A stretch of DNA of 24,502 bases from JAVBSX01 sp051660685 (lineage in GTDB: Bacteria > Planctomycetota > Planctomycetia > Pirellulales > Thermoguttaceae), in NCBI GenBank assembly GCA_051660685.1, contig JBOFQB010000106.1:1-24502 (forward strand), given 5' to 3'. The notes under the pieces were generated by a model. That model saw only the letters and a list, made by a program, of their open reading frames with translations, was not told where the DNA came from and made no database searches. A program made the position numbers and the translations under genes. Each line of letters starts with the position of its first letter. The first letter of the stretch is position 1. Below are positions 1 through 7,506 of the stretch, one piece after another.

Positions 1-1
1 T

Positions 2-115
2 AACGCAAAGATCAAGGTATTCAAGATCATGTCGCATCCGTATCGTAACCGCCGTCCAACACACCTGTTACGCACGAAATTGGTCTGTGCCATCCTCAAC
101 GCCGAAAGACCATGA
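2..115 (+). pseudogene. C-terminal end of an IS5-like transposase (cut by window edge)
   Basis: The frame is open from base 2 to a TGA at 113-115 and gives 37 residues, including SHPYRNRRPTHLLRTKLVCA. A 'YRNRR...LR..L(I/V)C.I.N' pattern is typical of the extreme C-terminus of IS4/IS5-type DDE transposases, just after the catalytic Glu region. The start lies outside the window, so it cannot be told whether the element is intact or a relic. An end-like sequence follows at 118-134. The family call comes from motif memory only; an unrelated short reading frame remains possible. Confidence 0.45.
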
Positions 116-117
116 TA

Positions 118-136
118 GGTTATGCAACATGTCTAA
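118..136 (+). repeat. Probable right terminal inverted repeat of the IS5-like element
   Basis: ggttatgcaacatgtc begins 3 bases after the transposase-like stop. Its reverse complement, gacatgttgcataacc, resembles IS5-family ends, which often carry a TGTTGCA core. It is followed by TAA, compatible with the TNA-type target duplications of part of that family. The left end is outside the window, so this is inference from position and motif. Confidence 0.35.
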
Positions 137-179
137 TAAAGCATTTCGTTTGTCAAATTTGTCGGGTTCAACAAACTCG

Positions 180-211
180 GGTTGTATTGATTTGGGGAAA
201 TTTGTACAACC
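180..211 (+). promoter_or_regulatory. Possible promoter/operator upstream of the Prc gene
   Basis: TTGTAT (182-187), a 17-base spacer and TACAAC (205-210) form a weak sigma70-like pair. The same positions form an inverted repeat, ggttgta at 180-186 and tacaacc at 205-211, as expected if a dimeric regulator covered the promoter. It would give a leader of about 85 bases to the ATG at 301. Both signals are weak and could be chance. Confidence 0.2.
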
Positions 212-300
212 TGCACAACAGAAGTGTTCTTGCAGCAACAACAATCGATATGGATTTTTAACTTGCTCTGAACCCAACATTCCATTTGGAGGAAAAACGA

Positions 301-2547
301 ATGAACAAAAAATTGATTTGGGGAGTCTCTTTTATTTTGGCGTTGACTCTTTGTTCGGCCCTTTGTGCTCAGCAAACAACGACGACAACGGGCAAAACGG
401 CCCCTTTGACCTCGACGAGTCAGGAAAAGAACATTTCCAAGTCGGTCGAAGCAATGCTCAAAGCGTTTCATCTTTCAAAAAAACCAACAGATGAGGTTTT
501 GTCGGAACGGGCATTTGACCTGTATTTCAAGTCGCTTGATCCTTGGAAGACCTACTTTTTAGAGTCGGATATTGTCGAATTTGGTCAAAAGAAGAAAGAA
601 ATTGGCGCAATGGTGACATCCGGGAATATAGGATACGCATTTGACATATTCAACCGTTATGTCAAACGGGGTGATGAACGGTTAGAAACGCTTTATGAAA
701 TACTAGATGGTCCGATTGATTTGGATACAGAAGAAGAGATCGTGATTGATCCGAAATTGCTTGAGTATCCCAAGACCCGGGAAGAAGCAAGAAAACGGTT
801 GGAACAGCGGGTTAAGTATGAGTTGCTGAATCAAAAGGCGGAGTTGATTGACCGGGCGGAAAAAAAGGCAGAAGAAGAAGTCAAGAAAGCGGCAAAAGAA
901 AATCGGGCAGTCAATCCGGTTCCTCCTGCTGTTACTGACATTGACACCTTAAAACGCAAATTAAAACGTCGCTACTTTTTTTCCAACCAAAATGTTCATC
1001 AATGGACCAATCATGACGTTTTGGAACGGTTTTTGACTGCGGTTGCGAATGCTTATGATCCGCACACTTCGTACATGTCCCCTTCCTCTTTTGAAAATTT
1101 CATGATTCAAATGCGTTTGAATCTGGACGGAATTGGAGCGACGTTGCAATCCTCAGACGGGATCGTTCTGATTCACAAATTGGTTCCAAATGGTCCGGCT
1201 GCAAAAAGTACACTGCTTGAAGAAAAGGAGTATATTGTTGGGGTTGGACAAGGGACAGAGGGTCCTATGCTTGATATTTACGGATTGAAGTTGGATGATG
1301 TGGTCAGCAAAATTCGGGGAAAAGGGGGAACTCAGGTCCGACTTGAAGTTATTCCGCAAAATGCGTCGGAGCAATATGGAGATTACAAAGAAGGAAAGGC
1401 GGGGAAACCCGAATCGCGGATTGTCACTTTGACCCGGGAAAGAGTGAACCTAGAAGAAAGTGCGGCCAAATCACAGATTTTTGAAGTCGGTTTGAAACCG
1501 GACCAAACACCGTATAAAATTGGAATCATCAATTTGCCGAGTTTTTATTCGGACACAGAAGCATTACGACGTGGAGTTGAGGGACGGAGTACATCGCGCG
1601 ATGTCCGCGACATTCTGCGAAAATTTGCCGAAGAAGGCGTTGACACGGTTGTTATGGATTTGCGTTTTAACGGGGGAGGTTCGTTGCCCGAAGTTGTTCG
1701 TGTAACCGGACTCTTTATTGAAACCGGGAATGTTGTGCAAACGAAAGAGATTGGACGTCCCATTTCCTCACTTGATGATAATGATCCCAGTATTGAATGG
1801 ACGGGTCCTCTCGTTGTTCTGGTCAACAAATTCAGTGCAAGTGCAAGTGAAATTTTTGCGGGCGCAATTAAGGAATACAATCGCGGTTTGATTCTTGGCG
1901 ATTCCAAGACACATGGAAAGGGTTCCGTTCAGGAACTGAAAGAAATTGGAGACGCTTTGTTTCGAGGAACGCCGAATCCGCCCAATTTGGGGGTGTTGAA
2001 ATTGACAGTAAGCGGTTATTATCTGCCAAATGGTATTTCTCCTCAACAACGCGGCGTTGAAGCGGACATTTTGCTCCCCTCGTTGACCGATTGTCTGGAT
2101 GAATATTCTGAAAAAGACCTTGATTATCCTCTTTCGTTTGAAGACATTCCTCAAAGTAAGAATTATCCCAATTTTCCGTATGTGAATGAACAGATTTTGA
2201 ACGGATTACGACAGAAGTCGGAAGATCGGGTTCAGAAAAATGGAGAGTTCAAAAAAGTATTGCGGGACATTCAGACGACGAATGATTTGAAACAGAGGAA
2301 AACGCGGACGCTCAATGAGAAGAAGTTTTTTGACGAGCATGACCGTCTCAAAGCAGAACGTCAGGAGACGGAAAAAATTGAGGAAGCGACAAGCAGCGAC
2401 AATAAAATTGTCCGCGATTATTACCTTGATGAAGTCATGTCAATCGCGATTGATTGGTTAAGTGAATTGGCAAAATTGGGGATCAAATTTCCTGCCGAAA
2501 AATCGTTGGTCAAACAACGTAATATGGGCATGTCTCTGTTTAACTAA
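301..2547 (+). CDS. prc: Tail-specific (C-terminal processing) protease, Prc/Tsp type, S41A
   Basis: Periplasmic serine protease that degrades or trims proteins from their C-termini; in other bacteria Prc acts on lipoproteins and cell-wall enzymes. The 748-residue product has a signal peptide (about 1-23, ending LCSALCA), the Prc-type N-terminal helical domain (about 40-270), a PDZ domain (about 275-355) and the S41 protease core. The catalytic Ser is the middle one of FSASASE (Ser514) and the Lys is in THGKGSVQ (Lys540), a Ser-Lys dyad spaced 26 residues apart (25 in E. coli Prc). A charged helical C-terminal region of the DUF3340 type follows. It is somewhat longer than E. coli Prc (682). 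ATG 301 is preferred over the in-frame TTG at 286 because ggagga at 288-293 sits 7 bases before it. The SGNH hydrolase gene starts 34 bases after the stop, so the two are probably co-transcribed. Confidence 0.93.
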   Translation: MNKKLIWGVSFILALTLCSALCAQQTTTTTGKTAPLTSTSQEKNISKSVEAMLKAFHLSKKPTDEVLSERAFDLYFKSLDPWKTYFLESDIVEFGQKKKEIGAMVTSGNIGYAFDIFNRYVKRGDERLETLYEILDGPIDLDTEEEIVIDPKLLEYPKTREEARKRLEQRVKYELLNQKAELIDRAEKKAEEEVKKAAKENRAVNPVPPAVTDIDTLKRKLKRRYFFSNQNVHQWTNHDVLERFLTAVANAYDPHTSYMSPSSFENFMIQMRLNLDGIGATLQSSDGIVLIHKLVPNGPAAKSTLLEEKEYIVGVGQGTEGPMLDIYGLKLDDVVSKIRGKGGTQVRLEVIPQNASEQYGDYKEGKAGKPESRIVTLTRERVNLEESAAKSQIFEVGLKPDQTPYKIGIINLPSFYSDTEALRRGVEGRSTSRDVRDILRKFAEEGVDTVVMDLRFNGGGSLPEVVRVTGLFIETGNVVQTKEIGRPISSLDDNDPSIEWTGPLVVLVNKFSASASEIFAGAIKEYNRGLILGDSKTHGKGSVQELKEIGDALFRGTPNPPNLGVLKLTVSGYYLPNGISPQQRGVEADILLPSLTDCLDEYSEKDLDYPLSFEDIPQSKNYPNFPYVNEQILNGLRQKSEDRVQKNGEFKKVLRDIQTTNDLKQRKTRTLNEKKFFDEHDRLKAERQETEKIEEATSSDNKIVRDYYLDEVMSIAIDWLSELAKLGIKFPAEKSLVKQRNMGMSLFN

Positions 2548-2581
2548 TCAATCGATTAACTCCTTAACAAATTGCGGTTCC

Positions 2582-3766
2582 ATGAAAAAAATCACGACGT
2601 TTTTGCTGTTTTGTTTCAGTTTGAGCCTAACCGGGACTGTACTGGTTGGTCAGGAATCGCAATTGACCCCGCAGTTGTTGGAAAAGATACACCTTTTTGA
2701 ACCGTTTTGGTCCTCGCCGATTGTGTACGGAGATTCGTTGTTCTTTTTGCAGGAAGAAGACGAAGGACCAATTCGGGCCCAATTGCTCTTTCAACCGAAA
2801 TCAATCAGGGCAGTTCGGTCAAGTAACGGATTGACGACATATGAAGAAGGGAAAGATTACAAAGTTTTGCCCGATTCGAGGACGCTTGAACTTTTGCCAG
2901 ATTCGCGTATTCCGTTCACCAAACGGACTGAATTGTATCCAAAAGCGGGTTCTGAGAATGCTTATGCTCACAAAGTGGACGACCCGCAAACCTTTTTGCT
3001 TTATGGTCCAACCTTGTTTCCTGAACGTCAGGTTGAAGTTGATTATAACCGGGTTGGAATGACTGAAACGTCGGGGACAACTGAAATGAATTGGGACGGT
3101 TATGTGCCGAAATATGCCGAGAAATTATTGCCCAAAACAATTGCCCGATTACAGAAAAAAGAGCCGTTTGTATTGTGTACATTTGGGGACAGTATTTCGG
3201 TTGGGGGTGATTGTTCACAATTACTGAATCTTCCCCCTTATCAACCCTGTTTTGCTAATCTGTTTGCAGAAGGATTGCGTACACATTTCGATTTACCTGT
3301 CAAACATTACAATTATTCCGTTGGAGGAATGAATTCAAGTTGGGGTGTCGAAAATGCAGCTCGAATTGCCGAAATTAAGCCCGATCTCGTGTTGATCGGT
3401 TTCGGAATGAATGATGTCGGATATCGGAACCCGGAACTGTTTCGGTCCCGAATTGCGGAAATTCTGACAATCATCAAAAAGGCATCTCCCGAAACGGAAT
3501 TTATTCTCATTTCGCCGATGTTGGGGAACCCGGAATGGATTCATACACCCCGGGAGATGTTTGACCCTTATCGAGACAGTCTGGTGTCTCTTTGTGAGGA
3601 AGGGGTTGCGCTTGCCGATTTAACGCAAATGTGGATTGATCTGTGTCAACGGAAAAAATTTCTCGATTTGGTCAGTAACGGTCTGAATCATATCAACGAT
3701 TTTGGACATCGAATTTATGCGCAGGTTCTTTTGGGTCTTCTCGTTCCCTCATTACATCCGCAATGA
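2582..3766 (+). CDS. Secreted SGNH/GDSL-type hydrolase
   Basis: 394-residue exported esterase-like protein of the SGNH fold; families of this kind deacylate lipids or carbohydrate esters, but the substrate cannot be read from sequence. A signal peptide covers about residues 1-24 (KKITTFLLFCFSLSLTGTVL). Residues 25-190 form an extra N-terminal beta-rich domain without a recognised name. The SGNH core follows: CTFGDSISVGG with nucleophile Ser204 (block I), GFGMNDVG with Asn277 (block III) and NHINDFGHRIYA with His370 (block V). The usual Asp of the DGxxH block is replaced by Asn in SNGLNH. An in-frame ATG exists at 2462, but ATG 2582 starts exactly at a signal peptide, and the upstream extension lies inside the protease gene. 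The stop overlaps the next start (ATGA, 3763-3766), so the two are translationally coupled. Confidence 0.85.
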   Translation: MKKITTFLLFCFSLSLTGTVLVGQESQLTPQLLEKIHLFEPFWSSPIVYGDSLFFLQEEDEGPIRAQLLFQPKSIRAVRSSNGLTTYEEGKDYKVLPDSRTLELLPDSRIPFTKRTELYPKAGSENAYAHKVDDPQTFLLYGPTLFPERQVEVDYNRVGMTETSGTTEMNWDGYVPKYAEKLLPKTIARLQKKEPFVLCTFGDSISVGGDCSQLLNLPPYQPCFANLFAEGLRTHFDLPVKHYNYSVGGMNSSWGVENAARIAEIKPDLVLIGFGMNDVGYRNPELFRSRIAEILTIIKKASPETEFILISPMLGNPEWIHTPREMFDPYRDSLVSLCEEGVALADLTQMWIDLCQRKKFLDLVSNGLNHINDFGHRIYAQVLLGLLVPSLHPQ

Positions 3767-6123
3767 GAACACTTTGCTTTTATCTGCTCCTTTTCTGGAC
3801 CCTTTTCAGTTCGATTGCAGCAGTTCGATTGCGATTGAATGATGCTCGGACATTGCAAGGGGAGATTGCGCCGATTTCGCGGGTTGACGAAAAAGTGGAC
3901 GCAGAAAGTTCTTCACAAGTCAAGTCGATTTACGTCGTTGATGACGGATTGCGTCGTATTTACCTTCCTAAAAAAATGGTGACCGCAATTTTCCCCGATC
4001 AATCGGCGTTTGAAGTGTTCAAATTCAAACAACGATATGCGAACGCTGATTTTGATTCGCGTTATGAATCAATTGGGGATTGCCGAATTGAGGGACCGTT
4101 TGATGTTTTTGGACGCAGAACCGTTTCGCTCAACAGTTCACAAGGGCCGGTTTATGATGTTCAATCAATTACGGAAATCAATTCCCGTTATGTCAGGACA
4201 CGCGGATTGAAACGGATTTGGGATGCACGTTATGCACTTAACTCGATTCCTCGTTCGGTTTTAACGCCAATCCTCAAACAGCAGATTGATCCGACGCTTT
4301 TTGAGGAACGAATTCGTCTTTTTCAGTTTTATGTTGGGGCGGAATACTATGAAGCAGCTGAAGAGGAATTAGAGTCCATTCTTGAGGATTTTCAGTCGGA
4401 CCCCCGATTGCAGGAAGAGTTGCGACCGGCCCAAAAACGGATTCGCCAAATGAGTGCAGAACGTTTGAAGAATGAATTTGAAATGAGGAGCGCGGCCGGT
4501 CAGTATCAGTTTGTTGAACAACTTCTTCGCGCGTTCAAGACAGAGGGGGTGTCGGGGATGATTTTGCAGGACATTCGCCGATTGCTTGACCGTTTGGAAC
4601 AATTTCCTTTGAAACGGGATACTCTTTTGTTAAGGATGCAGGACCTTGCAAATACGATTGCGGACGAAAAGGTCCGGTCGGACGTTGAAGACTTGCTTGA
4701 TGAAATTGAAGCGGAAATGACGTTAAATACCTTTGATCGGTTAAGCGGTTTTCAGTTGAGCGAAAATGACACATCTTTGAATCCCGAAGAAAAATTGGCA
4801 ATTGGTTTAACAGGTTGGTTGGTTGGTCCCGATGTTGAAAATCGTCGTCTCATCGTCGCTCTATCACTTGCTGAAACCCGGGAATTGATTCGCAAGTATT
4901 TGTTGGAAAGCGATCCGACTCTTCGACAAAACTTATTTGTTGCGGTTGAGCAACAGGAAGCGGGGATCCCGGAATTGGTTGCTGCTTTGCTGAAGTTGAT
5001 GAAACCCCCCGTTTCAACGCCCGTTTTTGACACTGAACGTCCCGGTTATTATGAATTACAGACGCAAGGGATTGCCGAATCACCTTTTTATCACACACTC
5101 AAGTACGGGGTACAACTTCCGCCTGAATATGATCCCAATCGGTCATACCCCGTTATTGTCTCTTTACATTCGGCAACCTCAACACCTGATTCACAATTGA
5201 CCTTTTGGTCGGGCAATTGGTCCGGCAATCGACGGTTTGGTCAAGCAACCCGATTTGGTTATATCGTTGTTGCTCCACAATGGAGTATTCCGGGTCAAAA
5301 GAGTTATGACGGTTCTCCGTTAGTACACGGTGTTGTGCTGAATGTTTTGCGGGATGTTGCCCGACGTTTTCATGTTGATACAGATCGTGTTTTTTTGACG
5401 GGACATGGAATAGGAGGAGAAGCGGCTTGGGATATTGGACTTGCACATCCTGATCTTTGGGCCGGAATTATGCCGTTTTGTGCTCAATCCAATCGGATTA
5501 TCGAGACGTACAATGAGAATGCCCGATTTGTTCCCTTTTATTATGTGGGAGGGGAATTGGAAAGCGGAACTGCAAAAGGGGTCCAAAACAAACTGATTTT
5601 GAACGGGAAATGTTTCAACTATTACTTGCGTAATCATTTTGACGCAACCGTTGTGCTTTATCTTGGTCGAGGTCCCGAATCGTATCATGAGGAACTTTTG
5701 CCTTTATTTTCTTGGATGAAGACGAAACGGCGAACGATTCCGGCTGAATTTACCGTTAAAGCAATTCGTCCGCTCAATTCGTTTTATTTTTTCTGGAACA
5801 TTGAATTGCCCCATTTGCCTGATTCAGCAAATTGGCCCAATAATAAAGGTGTTCCGAAACCTCTTGAAATCAGTTCCTCATACAGTGATAAAAGTAATCG
5901 TCTAAAAGTTTTGACAAAAGGGATTTCCCAACTCAAACCGGAGTTGTTTCTAACACCTGAAATGGTCAACTTTGGACAACGGGTTGAAATTGAGGTGAAC
6001 AACAAAAAATATGGACCTAGAAATGGTTTTCTTGAACCTGACATGAACGTTATCCTTGAAGATGCCCGAACCCGGGTTGATCGTTTACATCCTTTTTGGG
6101 TTCGTTTGGACGGAACACAATAG
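3763..6123 (+). CDS. Exported alpha/beta-hydrolase-like protein with Gly at the nucleophile position
   Basis: 786 residues with a signal peptide (about 1-20, YLLLFWTLFSSIAAV). Residues 25-150 are beta-rich and 150-430 helical, containing acidic 'YYEAAEEELESILEDF'-type repeats; neither part is recognised. Residues about 440-660 resemble the PHB-depolymerase/esterase-D alpha/beta-hydrolase fold: SYPVIVSLHSATS (strand and oxyanion region), FGYIVVAPQW, then DRVFLTGHGIGGEAAWDIGL. The nucleophile elbow is GHGIG (547-551) instead of GxSxG, so Gly549 replaces the catalytic Ser. A candidate catalytic His is His642 (PESYHEELL). About 120 C-terminal residues form an unrecognised beta domain. It may be a non-catalytic binding protein or use another chemistry; that is inference. 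It overlaps the SGNH hydrolase gene by four bases and probably works with it. Confidence 0.8.
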   Translation: MRTLCFYLLLFWTLFSSIAAVRLRLNDARTLQGEIAPISRVDEKVDAESSSQVKSIYVVDDGLRRIYLPKKMVTAIFPDQSAFEVFKFKQRYANADFDSRYESIGDCRIEGPFDVFGRRTVSLNSSQGPVYDVQSITEINSRYVRTRGLKRIWDARYALNSIPRSVLTPILKQQIDPTLFEERIRLFQFYVGAEYYEAAEEELESILEDFQSDPRLQEELRPAQKRIRQMSAERLKNEFEMRSAAGQYQFVEQLLRAFKTEGVSGMILQDIRRLLDRLEQFPLKRDTLLLRMQDLANTIADEKVRSDVEDLLDEIEAEMTLNTFDRLSGFQLSENDTSLNPEEKLAIGLTGWLVGPDVENRRLIVALSLAETRELIRKYLLESDPTLRQNLFVAVEQQEAGIPELVAALLKLMKPPVSTPVFDTERPGYYELQTQGIAESPFYHTLKYGVQLPPEYDPNRSYPVIVSLHSATSTPDSQLTFWSGNWSGNRRFGQATRFGYIVVAPQWSIPGQKSYDGSPLVHGVVLNVLRDVARRFHVDTDRVFLTGHGIGGEAAWDIGLAHPDLWAGIMPFCAQSNRIIETYNENARFVPFYYVGGELESGTAKGVQNKLILNGKCFNYYLRNHFDATVVLYLGRGPESYHEELLPLFSWMKTKRRTIPAEFTVKAIRPLNSFYFFWNIELPHLPDSANWPNNKGVPKPLEISSSYSDKSNRLKVLTKGISQLKPELFLTPEMVNFGQRVEIEVNNKKYGPRNGFLEPDMNVILEDARTRVDRLHPFWVRLDGTQ

Positions 6124-6393
6124 GGTCTTCTCTGCTTTGCAGTCGTCTTGAATTTTCTATGTAAATGACGAAAACCAATCTGGACAGTCTTGCGTTGTTT
6201 TCGTATGATTCGGCGATTTTCTTCGTTTCCCTTTGAAAGTCATGTAATCGTTGAGTTCCTTGCCAATTTTTTTGCGGACAAATGTGCGGTTGTGCTTTTT
6301 CATTTTCCCTCAAAACAACATGAAACTCACACAAATTTAGACTTGATTCGGTCATTGTGACCTAAACGATCAAGAAAACATGGAGGTTTTCCT
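6124..6393 (+). other. 270-base gap with a weak hairpin and a short palindrome
   Basis: An 8-bp perfect stem (acgaaaac 6168-6175 with gttttcgt 6197-6204, 21-base loop) could end the protease-hydrolase transcript, but it is AT-rich and has no clear T-run. GGTCA-TTG-TGACC at 6350-6362 is a perfect short palindrome 31 bases before the channel gene and could be an operator. I see no convincing gene or promoter here. Confidence 0.25.
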
Positions 6394-7506
6394 TTGAGAT
6401 ATATTTTTCGTCGGGCAAAAAAGTCCCCTCTTTTTTGGGGCGGTCTCGTCGCATTTGCGTTTTACTCCTTTTTGCATAATGGAGTGATTCAGAGTGCTTT
6501 TTTAACACGGTATCTCGCAACACATCCCGTTGAATACATCGAAACCGGTCTGTTTTTTGTCGGAATGACGGCCCTGATTCTCAAACTGTTCGATCTGTTT
6601 TGGGAAAGAGCAAGCATTGAATCGGCTCCCATTCTCCCGGACCTGCAAGGGACTCGATTTGATTCACGCAGTTGCAAGTCGCTTCTTCGGACAATCAATG
6701 AATTTGTGGATCAACGGGGGAATTCCTATTACCCTGATCGTTTGGGACGTGCTGTCAAGTATGTTCAACAAGCCGAATCGGCAGAATTGCTCGATCAGGA
6801 ACTCCGTTATCTTGCCGAAGAAGACTCAATCCGGGCGGAATCCAATTACGGTTTTGTGCAAATGATTATTTGGGCAATCCCAATTCTCGGTTTTTTGGGG
6901 ACCGTGATTGGAATTGCATTAGCAATGGGGCAACTTGCCCCAGAAGAGCTCGAACGCTCCCTTCCCGTTGTTATGGACGGTCTTACCGTTGCGTTTGACA
7001 CGACCGCAATCGCGCTCGCATTTAGTATTGTCCTTTATTTTAGCAAATTCGTCGTTGCTCAGTATGAAAACCAGATTCTCGCCCAAGTCGATCAACAGGT
7101 CAACAACGAATTACGAGGTCGTTTTGAGTTGGTTGGACCGACAAATGACAATTCGCAAGTGATTGCAGTCCGTCGTATGGTCGAATCGCTCGCAGATGGA
7201 ATGCAGGACCTTGTTGATAAACAAACGACCGTCTTTCGTGAACATCTTGAAGTTTTGGTTGCGTTGCAAGACCATTTAGGATCGAGCGTCCAGCAATTTC
7301 AACAATCCCTCATTGAAATCAGTGAACGGAATAAGGGGACTGCCTTACTTGAGAATACCAAAGCGGTTGAGCAATTGATTGATTCCTGTTTTGCGAGAAT
7401 GATTACCTCACTTGCGGGGTCAATTCAAACAACTAACATTCGGTCCGAATCGGTTGGAAACATGGAAACCCTCGGTTTTCAGCAGAAACAGAAGAAAGCA
7501 GCTTGA
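6394..7506 (+). CDS. TolQ/ExbB/MotA-family proton-channel protein
   Basis: 370-residue inner-membrane protein of the MotA/TolQ/ExbB superfamily, whose pentamers conduct protons and drive a single-span partner. Four likely spans are seen: about 12-28, 48-67, 155-178 and 196-222. The family signature is in the last two: AIPILGFLGTVIGIALAMG (161-179; Pro163 and the GxxGTV turn) and LTVAFDTTAIALAFSIVLYF (197-216; Thr203/204 where the family has its pore Thr). The C-terminal 145 residues are cytoplasmic and helical. The start is TTG 6394, with ggagg at 6382-6386 seven bases upstream; the nearby ATG at 6380 is out of frame. The stop overlaps the next TTG start (TTGA, 7503-7506). The substrate is unknown: it could energise envelope transport, gliding or cell-wall work. 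Confidence 0.85.
   Translation: MRYIFRRAKKSPLFWGGLVAFAFYSFLHNGVIQSAFLTRYLATHPVEYIETGLFFVGMTALILKLFDLFWERASIESAPILPDLQGTRFDSRSCKSLLRTINEFVDQRGNSYYPDRLGRAVKYVQQAESAELLDQELRYLAEEDSIRAESNYGFVQMIIWAIPILGFLGTVIGIALAMGQLAPEELERSLPVVMDGLTVAFDTTAIALAFSIVLYFSKFVVAQYENQILAQVDQQVNNELRGRFELVGPTNDNSQVIAVRRMVESLADGMQDLVDKQTTVFREHLEVLVALQDHLGSSVQQFQQSLIEISERNKGTALLENTKAVEQLIDSCFARMITSLAGSIQTTNIRSESVGNMETLGFQQKQKKAA

Noticed and set aside
2462..2581. Longer start of the SGNH hydrolase
   Set aside because: It overlaps the end of the protease gene in another frame, and the signal peptide begins exactly at ATG 2582.
6050..6355. 101-residue minus-strand frame across the gap before the channel gene
   Set aside because: It overlaps the end of the hydrolase-like gene, has no recognisable family motif and no ribosome site.
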